A stretch of 64,000 bases of DNA from Flavobacterium chilense. GTDB taxonomy: Bacteria; Bacteroidota; Bacteroidia; Flavobacteriales; Flavobacteriaceae. A model generated the notes under the pieces. It worked only from the letters and a program-made list of their open reading frames with translations. It was not told the DNA's origin and made no database searches. The stretch is from positions 310,001 to 374,000 of the forward strand of contig NZ_LSYT01000004.1 in assembly GCF_001602525.1 (NCBI RefSeq), read 5' to 3'. The position numbers and the translations under genes were made by a program. Positions within the stretch are counted from its first letter, which is position 1, and every line of letters starts with the position of its first letter. Shown piece after piece: positions 52,468 to 62,691 of this stretch.

Positions 52468-53402
52468 GTACTATAAATGACATAGTTGTTTTGTGTAATA
52501 ATAGAATGGCGTTTCCTGCTATACAAGCTTTATATGCTCTTGGCAGATTACATACTATTGGAGTGCCAATCGAGAATGAAGATGTAAAAGCCTTTTGTAT
52601 ACATTTTGCTTCACAGACAGGTATTAATTTAATATGGATCGAAAAATCTAAACTAAAAAATCAGCTAGAAGAAATCATCAAAATCAGTAATCCTAAATAC
52701 ATTTTTACCATGACTTTTCCTTGGAAAATATCAGAAGAAATTATAAAACAGCATTCTAATTTGTTTTATAACTTCCACTATGGTCTTTTACCAGAAATGC
52801 GTGGGGCTGATCCTGTTTTTGAATCTATTAAAAAACAAAAAAAAGAAACCGGAATTTCTGTTCACAGTATCGATAAAGAGATTGATAAAGGAAAAATAAT
52901 CTTAAAAAAAACATTTCCATTGCATGCAGATCTAACTCATGGTATGGTTTGTACCAATTTATCTTATCTCGCTTCTCATATCCTGCCTGAACTATTGACT
53001 GTATTACATCTTAATGATGAAGGAATTACCCAGGATGAAACAAAAGCTCAATATTATAAAAAACCAACAATTACTGATGTCAGTATTCAATGGGAGAATC
53101 AGGATTCAAAATCTATTCAGGCTCTTGTTAACGCCTGTAATCCATGGAATAAAGGTGCATATACTCAATGGAATGGTTTAAATGTACGTATTGTAGAAGT
53201 TTCACAAATCGATTCTTCGGGTATAAACTCAAAAACCCCGGGAACCATTTTAGAAATAAATGAAAATAACGGTTTAATCATACAATGTTATGATAACACC
53301 CAATTGCGTATAAACACAGTTTATACGGATGAAGGATTTATGAGTGGGCATAAATTGCTCGCTTTTGGTATAAAAAACGGTGAACAATTTGCCTCTTTAT
53401 AA
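52464..53402 (+). CDS. Formyltransferase-fold enzyme (Fmt-like)
   Basis: A 312-residue protein with the formyl_trans_N fold. The catalytic triad of 10-formyl-tetrahydrofolate-dependent formyltransferases can be seen as Asn103 and His105 in YNFHYGLLPEMRGADP and Asp141 in KEIDKGKII. The C-terminal half (about 205-300) resembles the Fmt C-terminal domain. The first glycine-rich part differs from Fmt, so it is not the housekeeping methionyl-tRNA enzyme. It may formylate an amino-sugar or another amine. The acceptor is unknown. Confidence 0.75.
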   Translation: MSTINDIVVLCNNRMAFPAIQALYALGRLHTIGVPIENEDVKAFCIHFASQTGINLIWIEKSKLKNQLEEIIKISNPKYIFTMTFPWKISEEIIKQHSNLFYNFHYGLLPEMRGADPVFESIKKQKKETGISVHSIDKEIDKGKIILKKTFPLHADLTHGMVCTNLSYLASHILPELLTVLHLNDEGITQDETKAQYYKKPTITDVSIQWENQDSKSIQALVNACNPWNKGAYTQWNGLNVRIVEVSQIDSSGINSKTPGTILEINENNGLIIQCYDNTQLRINTVYTDEGFMSGHKLLAFGIKNGEQFASL

Positions 53403-53418
53403 TTTAACTATCTTAATT

Positions 53419-56400
53419 ATGAAACATTTTTACTCTCAAATCAAGAATTTTATAAATATCGCCTTGTTCTTAGGGATATTTTTACAGAGTTACTTAGGTA
53501 ATTCTCAAACGACTTTAGCGGCAGGAGATATTGTCTTCAGTGGGTTTGATGCAACTGCTAATGCAACATCAGCTGCTGACTCTTATTCTTTTGTATTGCT
53601 TACTAATATTTCTGCTAACACTGTAATTAGTTTTTCTGACAGAGGGTATGCAGGTGGCGGTAGTTGGGCATCGGCTACAGCAACTACAGAAGGAGCTGTA
53701 ACATGGACTTCAGGAACTGCAATTGCTGCAGGAACTGAAATAGTCATAAAAGGCTTAACTGCTTCTGTTTACAATCCTACTACCAGTACTTTAACTCCTA
53801 ATGGAACTGTTGTAGCCACAGAATCGACTCTTTTGTACGGATTATCCTTATCAAGTGTTGGTGACCAGATCATTGTTTTTCAAGGCGGAGGAGGTGTAAT
53901 TAGTGGAGGAGGTGTAACTGTAATAACGGGACTTACATATTATACGAGTGCGGGATGTGCACCAACAGTGGCAACTTGGGATGTACCATCAGGAACATGT
54001 ACTATTGGCCCTAACTCTTCTGTTATACCTCCAGGGCTTACAGGTGGTGTAAATGCTTTTTTTACAGGTGGTAGTAATCCTACTTCAGGTGTATTTAATG
54101 GTACAGGCGCACCATTTGCCAATGTTGCCGCTATTAGAGCTGCTTTAACGAATCAGTCTAACTGGACACTTTCTTCGGCTGCAACAGGCATTACAATGCC
54201 TTCCGGATATAACTTTTTAGGTGTTTTACCAACAATAACAGGTAATCCGGCTAACAGAACGATTTGTCCTGCCGGAAACACTACTTTTAATGTTACTGCA
54301 ACCAATGCAACTAGCTATAAATGGCAGGTTAATACCGGAAGCGGCTTTACCGATCTTGCAAACGGTGCTCCTTACTCCGGAGTAACTACTGCAATTTTAG
54401 CGATCAGCGGAGCAACCACTGGTATGAATGGTTATCTTTACCGATGTGTAGTTAGTGGAGCCGGATCTGTAAATTCAAATTCAGCAACATTATCAATTCC
54501 TAATACAACTGTTACCACAACTGCTCAAACCAATGTAAGCTGTAATGGTGGAAACACCGGATCTGCTACAGTATCAGCTTCAGGAGGTTTTGTTCCATAT
54601 ACTTATTCATGGTCATTGTCTTCAACAATAGTAGGAACAACGGCAACTGTAACAAATCTAACTGCTGGAACATATACTGTTACAGTTACAGATAACATTG
54701 GATGTCAAACTCCACATACTGTAATCATAACAGAACCTACATTGGCAGCTTCATCGCCATCAGTAACTACTCAGCCTGCTTCTTATGCAGCCTGTACAGG
54801 ATCAACTGCTTCATTTTCTGTGGTGGCAACCAATACTGCAACATATCAATGGGAAGTAAATACAGGTTCTGGATATACCCCTATTACCAATGGAGGAGGT
54901 AGTCCTAATTATTCAGGATCTAATACTGCAAATCTTAATATTAGTTCTATCACATCAGCTATGAATGGATATACGTATAGAGTTGCACTTACAAGTTCCT
55001 GCTCAAACACAATAACATCAAATGGTTTGGCATTATTAAACGTTACTGCTTTACCTGTAGCAACAGCAACTCCTGCTTCTGCAACAATTTGTAGCGGAAC
55101 TTCACCAAATATAGCTTTAACATCAGCACCAACAGGGGCTACCTTTTCATGGACAGTTGTTACAACAAGTGGTACTGTTAGTGGTGCTTCTGCCGGTTCA
55201 GGAACTTCAATCAACCAAACCCTTACAGGCAATGGTGTAGTTACTTATACAGTAACCCCTACTCTTAATAGTTGTCCCGGTACCCCTATTACGATACCCG
55301 TAACAGTGAACCCTCTTCCGGTTATAACAGCTCAACCTTCAGATTCTCCAATATGTGCAGGAGCAAATACGACTTTTTCTGCTAGTGCTGCTAATGCCAC
55401 CGCCTATAAATGGCAAGTAAATCAAGGTGCAGGTTTCTCTGATATTTCAGATAATGCTCTTTACTCAGGGGCTACCACAACAACACTTACTATAACTGCA
55501 GCACCTGCAATATTGAATGGTTACTTTTACAGAATGGTAGCTATAGGGACATGTACACCGAATGCAGTTTCAAATGCTGTAGTACTAACTGTTAATTCTG
55601 CACCTAGTATTACGGCACAACCTTCTGCAAGTACAATTTGTGCAGGAGCGAATACTACTTTTACTGCTACAGCGTCTGGCGCTACCGGATATCAATGGCA
55701 GGTAGATCAGGGAGCTGGTTTTTCTAATATTGCAAATGGAGCGCCTTACTCCGGAGCGACTACAGCAACACTTACTATAACAGGAGCGACTACAGCACTA
55801 AACGGATATATATATCGAGTTGTTGCTACGGGGTTATGTACGCCTAATGCAACTTCAAACAATGCAGCGCTTACGATTAATTCTGCGCCATTTATTACAG
55901 CACAGCCTAGTAACAGTATCACTTGTTTAGGTTCAGATGCGACTTTTACAGTTGTTGCTGCCAATGTTACCGGATATCAATGGCAGGTAAATCAGGGAGC
56001 TGGTTTCTTTAATATTCCAAATATTGCTCCTTATTCCGGAGCAACTACAGCAACGCTTACCATAACAGGTGTTACTGCGGGTATGAATGGATATGTATAT
56101 CGAGTGGTAGCCACCGGTTTATGTACACCAGCAGCAACATCTTCAGCCAGAACATTAACAATACCTGTTATTATTGCAGGAGCATCACAAACTAATATTG
56201 CTTGTAATGGAGGTGCAACTGGTATTGCAACAGTTACACCAACCGGAGGAACTGCGCCCTATACTTATCTTTGGTCTAACAACGAAACTTCGGCTACAAT
56301 AAGCGGTCTTACAGCAGGTAGTTATAGTGTAAAAATCAAAGACGCTAACCAATGCGAAAAAATTCAAGCTTTCACAATAACTGAACCACCAGCATTAATT

Positions 56401-59400
56401 GCTACTCAGGGAACCGTAAATAATGTAAGCTGTTATAATAGTGCAAACGGAACTGCTACAGTAAACGTAACAGGAGGAACTGGTGCAGGTACTTATACTT
56501 ATTCATGGGTTCCATCTGTAGGCTCTACTGCTACTGTTACAGGATTAGCTGCAGGAACATATGAAGTTACTGTTACAGATGCAAATTCTTGTACAACTAC
56601 GCAGGCTTTTCTTATTACACAACCACCTGCATTTTCTATAACACCTTCTCAAACGAATATTTTATGTAATGGCGCAGCAACCGGATCTGCAAGTGTTGCT
56701 GTAACGGGAGGAACAGGTAATTACAGCTATTCATGGAGTCCTGCCGTAGGTTCAGGTGCAACAGCATCAGCATTAACTGCCGGTACTTATACTGTAACTA
56801 TTAAAGACGATAATTTATGTCAGGCTACTCAAACATTTACCATAACAGAGCCAACTGCCCTGACAGCAACGCAAGGTCCAATTACCAACATAAGCTGTCA
56901 TGGAGACGCAACCGGTTCTGCTACTGTAAATGTAACTGGTGGAACCAGTGCAACTGGTGAATACCACTATTCCTGGGCACCTTCTGGAGGAACTGGAGCT
57001 ACGGCTACTGGATTAATAGCAGGAGCCTATATTGTAACTATTACAGATGATAACTCTTGTACTACTACACAAAATTTCAATATAACTGAGCCTGCAGCAG
57101 CTTTATCTGCAACAACTGCAAGCATTCCTGTAAGTTGTTTTGGAGGAAGTAATGGTTCTGCAAGTGTAACAGTATCAGGAGGCACTCCTCTTTATACTTA
57201 TCAATGGGCACCTCTTGGTGGTACAACTGCTGTAATAACAGGCAGACCAGCCGGAGATTATACCTGTACCATTACAGATGCCAATGGATGTAAACTCATA
57301 AAAAATATTACTATTGACACACCTGCAGTATTATCGGCTACTTCTACTAAAACAGATGTTTCCTGTAATGGCGGAGGTAACGGATCTGCAACAGTAACCG
57401 TAACCGGAGGAACTGGTGATTATCATTATTCCTGGTCTCCAACAGGTGGAGCTGCAGCAACAGCAACCGGACTTACTGCTGGTACTTATACTGTAACGAT
57501 TACAGATGATAATACCTGTTCTATAACACAGAACATTATAATAGACCAACCTGCAGCTCTTGCAGCTACACAATCACAAACAGATGTGCTTTGTAATGGC
57601 AGTGCTACCGGTACCGCAACTGTTACAGTAACAGGTGGAACACCAAATTATTCTTACACATGGTCCCCTTCTGTAGGAAATCAGGCTACAGTTACTGGAT
57701 TGACTGCAGGAACATACACTTGTAGAATAACGGATGGTAAAGGATGTATAATTGACAAAACTTTTGTTATTGGAGAGCCTGCAGTTTTAAGTGCAACTCA
57801 AAGTCAGATCAATGCAACTTGTTCAACAGGCGGACAGGCAGCAGTAAATGTTACTGGTGGGGCTACACCATATACTTATTCATGGGCACCTTCCGGAGCT
57901 ACTACAGCACTTGCAACAGGATTAGCTGCAGGAATACATACTGTTTTAATTAGAGATGATAATGGTTGTACAATAACAAAAACCTTTACTATTGGTACCA
58001 CAAATACTTTAGTAGCAGTTCAATCTCAAACTGATGTTTTGTGCAATGGATCCAATACAGGTTCTGCAACAGTAATTCCGACAGGAGCTCCAGGCCCTTT
58101 TACCTACGAATGGTCACCTTCAGTAGGAAATTCTGCAACAGTAAATAATCTTACTGCAGGTAATTATGCTGTAACAATAACATCTGCAAATGGTTGTTCT
58201 ATTATAAAAAACTTTACCATTACAGAACCTAATGCCTTAACGGTTACGACATCGCAAACAAATATAGCATGCAATGGAGGAGTTACAGGCTCAGCTACTG
58301 TAAATGTAACAGGAGGAACAGGCCTTTATACTTATAATTGGACACCAATGGGTGGTACAGCTGCTACAGCTTCTGGTTTAGCTGCCGGAACTTATGTTGT
58401 AACGATTAAAGATGCTAACTTATGTCAAACAACTCAAAGTTTTACTATTACGCAACCTGCTGCGATTGTAGCTACTACATCTCAAACTAATGTTTCTTGT
58501 AATGGCGGTTCAAACGGGTCTGCGACTGTAAATGTAACCGGAGGAACTGGTGATTATCATTATAGCTGGTCTCCAACAGGCGGAGGTGCAGCAACAGCAA
58601 CAGGACTTTCAGCAGGAACCTATACGGTAACTATTACAGATGATAACTCTTGTACTACTACACAAAATGTTACCATAACAGAACCTGCAGCACTTTCTGC
58701 TACTACATCAAAAACTGATGTTTCCTGTAATGGTGCCAATGACGGAACAGCTTCTGTAACTGTAACGGGTGGAACTGGTGCTTACACCTATTCCTGGTTA
58801 CCTTCTGGCCAAACTGCAGCTACAGCTTCAGGTCTTGCTCCGGGAACTTATACAGTAACTGCCACAGATGCAAACGGATGTTTTATAACTCAAACTGTTA
58901 CTATCATCACAACTCCGGATGTAACTGCACCTGTACCTAATGTTGCATCTCTTCCTGACATTACTAACTATTGTGCAGTTTTGGCTTCACAGATTACAAT
59001 TCCAACAGCTACAGATAATTGTGTAGGAACTGTAAACGGAACTACAACTGATCCATTAACTTATAATGCTGTAGGTACTTATACCATTACATGGAAATAT
59101 GTTGATGCAAGTGGAAATAGTACTACACAACCGCAAACGGTAAAAGTGGTTGCTTCTCCATTAAATGCTGTAACATTTACTAATGCTCAGTTTACTTATG
59201 ATGGAAATGCGCACCCTCTTCAGGTTGCTAATCTTCCAACTGGTGCTACTGTTACATATTCAGCAAATAATACATCGGTAAATGCAGGAGCTTATGTAGT
59301 TACGGCTACAGTAACACCTTCTGCAAGTTCTCCTAATTGTTCCCCAGTAGTGCTTACAGCTAATTTGGTTATCAATAAGGCAGCACAACAAATTACATTT

Positions 59401-60411
59401 GGTGCAATTCCGGTTAAAACACTTGGAGCAAATAACAGTTTCAACTTAACAGCAACTTCAAGTTCTAACTTGCCTGTAACCTATACTTTTACCTATACTT
59501 CAGCATTACCACCGGCAACAGTTACAGCATCTGGCGCAGTTACTATGTTAAGATCAGGTCAGGGAACAATCACGGCGCAACAGGCTGGAAATGCTAATTA
59601 TCTTCCTGCAACAGATGTTTCGCAATTACTGGTAATCTTAAACAACAATATTGATGTTAAGAGAATTACATTAGGAACTAAAGTTTTTGATAATCCTGGA
59701 AAAACAATTTACCATTTATTATCATGTGGAGAAACCAATCCTAACGTTTCAATTTTAAACGAATCAGGAGCGACTATTACACCATCTGCTAATTTTACGA
59801 TCCAAACGCCTAAACCTGGAATTTATACTCAGAATGCGACTATCACATCACAAGATGGAAGTTTGTCTGCAGTGTATTCTATTACAGTCGAAAAACCATT
59901 TGGATTCTTTGATATTGTACATCAAAAATTCAACAATGTATTGCTTGTGAATAATAATCCACAAACAAATGGCGGTTATGAATTTGTTGCCTATCAATGG
60001 TTTAAAAACGGACAGTTAATAGGAACTGGTCAATATTACTCTGCAGGAGAAAGTATTAATACTAATTTAGATCCTACTGCAGATTACAGTGTAAAAATGA
60101 CCACTAAAGATGGAAAGGTATTACAAACTTGTACTTCTAAAATTACGTTCACTAAAAAACTTGAGGCAAAACTTTATCCTAATCCAATTCAAACAGGAAA
60201 AGTTATCACTGTTGAGGCTGACTTCCCGGAAGAAGAATTGCAAAACATGCAAATAAGCCTTTACTCTGCCACAGGTCAATTAGTTAAAGTAGTACAATCA
60301 TCTTCAGTGAAAACTGAAATACAATTACCACCAACAACAGAAAGTAGTATGTATCTGGTAGTTCTTGAAACTCCTAATGTCAAAAAATCTTTCAAAGTAA
60401 TTGTAAAATAA
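53419..60411 (+). CDS. Giant Ig/SprB-repeat surface adhesin with T9SS sorting domain
   Basis: A 2330-residue secreted protein, starting at the ATG 53,419; the longer frame from 53,380 overlaps the previous gene. A signal peptide ends near LGNSQ. The order is an N-terminal beta-rich domain (to about 250) and Ig-like domains, one SprB repeat, further Ig-like and PKD-like domains. Twelve more SprB-type repeats of about 75 residues follow (CNG...TGSATV..TGGT..Y.YSWSP). The end has an HYR-like domain, an MBG-like region and a C-terminal T9SS sorting domain (KLYPNPIQTGKVITV to the end). It is exported by type IX secretion and probably anchors cells to surfaces or mediates gliding. Confidence 0.9.
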   Translation: MKHFYSQIKNFINIALFLGIFLQSYLGNSQTTLAAGDIVFSGFDATANATSAADSYSFVLLTNISANTVISFSDRGYAGGGSWASATATTEGAVTWTSGTAIAAGTEIVIKGLTASVYNPTTSTLTPNGTVVATESTLLYGLSLSSVGDQIIVFQGGGGVISGGGVTVITGLTYYTSAGCAPTVATWDVPSGTCTIGPNSSVIPPGLTGGVNAFFTGGSNPTSGVFNGTGAPFANVAAIRAALTNQSNWTLSSAATGITMPSGYNFLGVLPTITGNPANRTICPAGNTTFNVTATNATSYKWQVNTGSGFTDLANGAPYSGVTTAILAISGATTGMNGYLYRCVVSGAGSVNSNSATLSIPNTTVTTTAQTNVSCNGGNTGSATVSASGGFVPYTYSWSLSSTIVGTTATVTNLTAGTYTVTVTDNIGCQTPHTVIITEPTLAASSPSVTTQPASYAACTGSTASFSVVATNTATYQWEVNTGSGYTPITNGGGSPNYSGSNTANLNISSITSAMNGYTYRVALTSSCSNTITSNGLALLNVTALPVATATPASATICSGTSPNIALTSAPTGATFSWTVVTTSGTVSGASAGSGTSINQTLTGNGVVTYTVTPTLNSCPGTPITIPVTVNPLPVITAQPSDSPICAGANTTFSASAANATAYKWQVNQGAGFSDISDNALYSGATTTTLTITAAPAILNGYFYRMVAIGTCTPNAVSNAVVLTVNSAPSITAQPSASTICAGANTTFTATASGATGYQWQVDQGAGFSNIANGAPYSGATTATLTITGATTALNGYIYRVVATGLCTPNATSNNAALTINSAPFITAQPSNSITCLGSDATFTVVAANVTGYQWQVNQGAGFFNIPNIAPYSGATTATLTITGVTAGMNGYVYRVVATGLCTPAATSSARTLTIPVIIAGASQTNIACNGGATGIATVTPTGGTAPYTYLWSNNETSATISGLTAGSYSVKIKDANQCEKIQAFTITEPPALIATQGTVNNVSCYNSANGTATVNVTGGTGAGTYTYSWVPSVGSTATVTGLAAGTYEVTVTDANSCTTTQAFLITQPPAFSITPSQTNILCNGAATGSASVAVTGGTGNYSYSWSPAVGSGATASALTAGTYTVTIKDDNLCQATQTFTITEPTALTATQGPITNISCHGDATGSATVNVTGGTSATGEYHYSWAPSGGTGATATGLIAGAYIVTITDDNSCTTTQNFNITEPAAALSATTASIPVSCFGGSNGSASVTVSGGTPLYTYQWAPLGGTTAVITGRPAGDYTCTITDANGCKLIKNITIDTPAVLSATSTKTDVSCNGGGNGSATVTVTGGTGDYHYSWSPTGGAAATATGLTAGTYTVTITDDNTCSITQNIIIDQPAALAATQSQTDVLCNGSATGTATVTVTGGTPNYSYTWSPSVGNQATVTGLTAGTYTCRITDGKGCIIDKTFVIGEPAVLSATQSQINATCSTGGQAAVNVTGGATPYTYSWAPSGATTALATGLAAGIHTVLIRDDNGCTITKTFTIGTTNTLVAVQSQTDVLCNGSNTGSATVIPTGAPGPFTYEWSPSVGNSATVNNLTAGNYAVTITSANGCSIIKNFTITEPNALTVTTSQTNIACNGGVTGSATVNVTGGTGLYTYNWTPMGGTAATASGLAAGTYVVTIKDANLCQTTQSFTITQPAAIVATTSQTNVSCNGGSNGSATVNVTGGTGDYHYSWSPTGGGAATATGLSAGTYTVTITDDNSCTTTQNVTITEPAALSATTSKTDVSCNGANDGTASVTVTGGTGAYTYSWLPSGQTAATASGLAPGTYTVTATDANGCFITQTVTIITTPDVTAPVPNVASLPDITNYCAVLASQITIPTATDNCVGTVNGTTTDPLTYNAVGTYTITWKYVDASGNSTTQPQTVKVVASPLNAVTFTNAQFTYDGNAHPLQVANLPTGATVTYSANNTSVNAGAYVVTATVTPSASSPNCSPVVLTANLVINKAAQQITFGAIPVKTLGANNSFNLTATSSSNLPVTYTFTYTSALPPATVTASGAVTMLRSGQGTITAQQAGNANYLPATDVSQLLVILNNNIDVKRITLGTKVFDNPGKTIYHLLSCGETNPNVSILNESGATITPSANFTIQTPKPGIYTQNATITSQDGSLSAVYSITVEKPFGFFDIVHQKFNNVLLVNNNPQTNGGYEFVAYQWFKNGQLIGTGQYYSAGESINTNLDPTADYSVKMTTKDGKVLQTCTSKITFTKKLEAKLYPNPIQTGKVITVEADFPEEELQNMQISLYSATGQLVKVVQSSSVKTEIQLPPTTESSMYLVVLETPNVKKSFKVIVK
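56170..58918 (+). repeat. Array of twelve tandem SprB-type repeats in the adhesin gene
   Basis: Repeats of about 225 bp encode roughly 75 residues each. Most are diverged in DNA, but exact stretches are shared: 42 bp at 57,034-57,075 and 58,627-58,668, and 30 bp at 57,400-57,429 and 58,534-58,563. This indicates recent duplication or gene conversion. Confidence 0.85.
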
Positions 60412-60420
60412 ATTAAATCC

Positions 60421-60450
60421 TGCCAGTACCAGATCAAAATGGTACTGGCA
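60421..60450 (+). terminator. Intercistronic stem-loop after the adhesin gene
   Basis: Perfect 11-bp arms TGCCAGTACCA and TGGTACTGGCA with an 8-base loop. It has no T-run, so it may be an mRNA-stabilising or partial-terminator structure between the adhesin and the OMP genes. Confidence 0.6.
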
Positions 60451-60464
60451 TAATATAACTTAAG

Positions 60465-61304
60465 ATGAAAAAATATACAACATCACTCGCTATAATTACT
60501 GCACTTTTGGCTGCATGTTTTAACAGTTTTGGTCAGGATAAAAAACACGAATTTTCTATTTCTGTAGGCGGTCCGTTTTCATTTGTAAAATCTGTTTCTG
60601 CCGGAGAAACAGTTCCCGGAAATGGTATTAATGCAGGCATTCGCTATGCCTATTATTTAAATGAAGGACTTAGTTTAGGTATTGGTGTAGAGTATCAAAC
60701 TTACAACACTGACTTGAAATATGGTTTTATTGGAGGACAATACAATAGTGTTGATGCCGAAAATGAAGCATTTCAGTTTAGATATAAAGCCACAAATTTA
60801 AGAGAAGAGCAAAAATTGGGATATATTAATGTTCCAATAGGCATTCAGTTCGAAACTCCCGGTACAACAAAATTGTATCTGGCTGCCGGAGCAAAAATAG
60901 GCTTCGCTTCAAGCGGAACTTATGAATCATCAATAGGAAACCTTACTACAAGTGGTTATTATCCTCAATACAATGTAGAATTGTTTAGTCCTGCATTTGC
61001 CGGTTTTGGAAGTGCCAATGATGTAAGAACCTCTAAACAGGATCTTAATACTAAAACTTCTTATTCAGCTACTTTCGAAACAGGTTTGAAACAGCAAATC
61101 GGAAGTAAAAATTCAATTTACATTGGTGTTTATTTAGATTATGGTCTGAATAATGTTTATGATAAAAATGAAAACAAGAATCTGGTACAATACAATCCTG
61201 CACTTCCTGTACAATTTACATACAATAGTGTATTTGATTCAGGTTTGGCAAGAGATATGAGATTAGTTTCTTATGGTTTAAAGTTAAGAATTGCAATGCG
61301 TTAG
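60465..61304 (+). CDS. Outer-membrane beta-barrel protein
   Basis: A 279-residue protein with a signal peptide (about 1-23, ending SFGQ) and amphipathic strands (GINAGIRYAYYLNEGLSLGI; GVEYQTYNTDLKYGF; SYGLKLRIAMR), fitting a small outer-membrane barrel of the PorT/OMP_b-brl type. It is 53 bp after the adhesin, and T9SS adhesins are often paired with such barrel proteins that assist export or anchoring (SprF for SprB). The pairing here is inferred from position. Confidence 0.8.
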   Translation: MKKYTTSLAIITALLAACFNSFGQDKKHEFSISVGGPFSFVKSVSAGETVPGNGINAGIRYAYYLNEGLSLGIGVEYQTYNTDLKYGFIGGQYNSVDAENEAFQFRYKATNLREEQKLGYINVPIGIQFETPGTTKLYLAAGAKIGFASSGTYESSIGNLTTSGYYPQYNVELFSPAFAGFGSANDVRTSKQDLNTKTSYSATFETGLKQQIGSKNSIYIGVYLDYGLNNVYDKNENKNLVQYNPALPVQFTYNSVFDSGLARDMRLVSYGLKLRIAMR

Positions 61305-61347
61305 CATCAAAAAAATCAAAATATTTAATTGTAATCTTGACAATTGT

Positions 61348-61382
61348 AAAAGCCTGAGAATAATCATTCTCAGGCTTTTTTT
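61348..61382 (+). terminator. Terminator closing the adhesin/OMP cluster
   Basis: Stem AAAAGCCTGAGAAT / ATTCTCAGGCTTTT plus further T residues. Confidence 0.85.
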
Positions 61383-61491
61383 ATGCAAACCCCGGAAACA
61401 GATAAAAGCATTTTGCTGATCGAAATTTTAATTACCTCACCCTCTTTTTTAGATAATGTATTACTTTTACAATATTACAATCTGGTAGTTC

Positions 61492-62124
61492 ATGTCTAAA
61501 AATTTCACAAACAATCCCGTTAAATTACCGTTTTCTTATTATCTAAATCAGGATGTACTTTTTCTGGCTAAAGATCTTTTAGGAAAAGTACTTTTTACTC
61601 AAATAGAAGGAAAAATAACAGCAGGTATAATTGTAGAAACCGAAGCTTATTTTGGTGTACAGGATAAAGCTTCTCATGCTTATGGCGGTCGACGAACTAA
61701 CCGAACCGAAACATTATACAGCGAAGGCGGTATTTCGTATGTTTACTTATGTTACGGCATTCATAATCTTTTCAATGTAGTGAGTTCTGCTGATGGTGAA
61801 CCACATGCTATTTTGATCAGAGCAGTTGAACCTTTAATAGGTAAAGACATCATGGAAATAAGACGAAATATGTCTGCTACAAAAGGAGCTATTTCTGCCG
61901 GTCCGGGTTCTGCGGCAAAAGCCTTGGGAATTGACCGTACCTTTAACCAAAAAGATTTAACCGGAGAAGAAATCTGGATTGAAGATCATGGCATTAAATA
62001 TCCTCCGGATGAGGTTGCTGCAACACCAAGAGTGGGTGTTGCATATGCACAGGAAGATGCACTTTTGCCCTGGCGTTTTTTCATTAAAAACAACAAATAT
62101 GTAAGCAAGCCAAATAAAGTTTAA
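61492..62124 (+). CDS. 3-methyladenine DNA glycosylase (AAG/MPG family)
   Basis: A 210-residue enzyme with the AAG pattern: LAKDLLGKVLFT, IVETEAYFGVQDKASHAYGG (Glu of the active site in ETEAY), GGISYVYLCYGIHNLFNVV and PGSAAKALGI, ending in RVGVAYAQEDALLPWRFF. It removes alkylated purines such as 3-methyladenine to start base-excision repair. It is 24 bp before the mug-like gene, which suggests a two-gene repair operon. Confidence 0.9.
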   Translation: MSKNFTNNPVKLPFSYYLNQDVLFLAKDLLGKVLFTQIEGKITAGIIVETEAYFGVQDKASHAYGGRRTNRTETLYSEGGISYVYLCYGIHNLFNVVSSADGEPHAILIRAVEPLIGKDIMEIRRNMSATKGAISAGPGSAAKALGIDRTFNQKDLTGEEIWIEDHGIKYPPDEVAATPRVGVAYAQEDALLPWRFFIKNNKYVSKPNKV

Positions 62125-62148
62125 AATCTCAATTCTTAAAATAAAAAA

Positions 62149-62664
62149 ATGCCAGCACAATTAACCGATATTATAGACCATAACTTAAAAGTTCTTTTCT
62201 GCGGAATTAATCCTGGCTTAAAATCAGCATTAGATGGTCATCATTTTTCAGGAAGAAGCAATCGTTTCTGGAAAGTTTTACATCAGTCAGGATTTACACC
62301 TGAGCAAATCGAACCAGAAAATGACACAACAATTCTTCAGTCAGGATTGGGACTAACAACGGCTGTGGCAAGAGCTACGGCGCGTGCAGACGAACTTTCT
62401 AAAGAGGAGTTTAAAGAATCAATAGAAATTTTCAAAACCAAAGTAGAACAATTCCAGCCTCAATATATCGCATTTTTAGGCAAACCTGCTTACATCGCTT
62501 TTTCAGGAAAAAAACAAATTTCATGGGGATTACAAGCTGACGATTTTTGTGGTGCTAAGGTTTGGGTTTTACCAAATCCGAGTGGTTTAAATCGTGGCTT
62601 TAGTCTGGATGATTTAGTGCGTCATTATGCTGAATTGTATCAGGTGATTTCCAGAATAAATTAA
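62149..62664 (+). CDS. mug: Mismatch-specific uracil-DNA glycosylase (Mug family)
   Basis: A 171-residue protein of the Mug/TDG family with the signature LFCGINPGLKSA (GINPG), SGRSNRFWKVLHQSGFTP and the closing VWVLPNPSGLNR. It removes uracil or thymine from G mispairs. The order with the AAG gene and the 24-bp gap suggest co-expression. It converges on the ABC-2 permease genes. Confidence 0.88.
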   Translation: MPAQLTDIIDHNLKVLFCGINPGLKSALDGHHFSGRSNRFWKVLHQSGFTPEQIEPENDTTILQSGLGLTTAVARATARADELSKEEFKESIEIFKTKVEQFQPQYIAFLGKPAYIAFSGKKQISWGLQADDFCGAKVWVLPNPSGLNRGFSLDDLVRHYAELYQVISRIN

Positions 62665-62691
62665 AATTTTGAAGATTTAATTTTCTCTTTG

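Noticed and set aside
56170..58918. Regularly repeated DNA that could suggest a CRISPR or satellite array
   Set aside because: The repeats are in frame within one long coding sequence, about 225 bp each, and encode SprB-type protein repeats; there are no short identical repeats with unique spacers.
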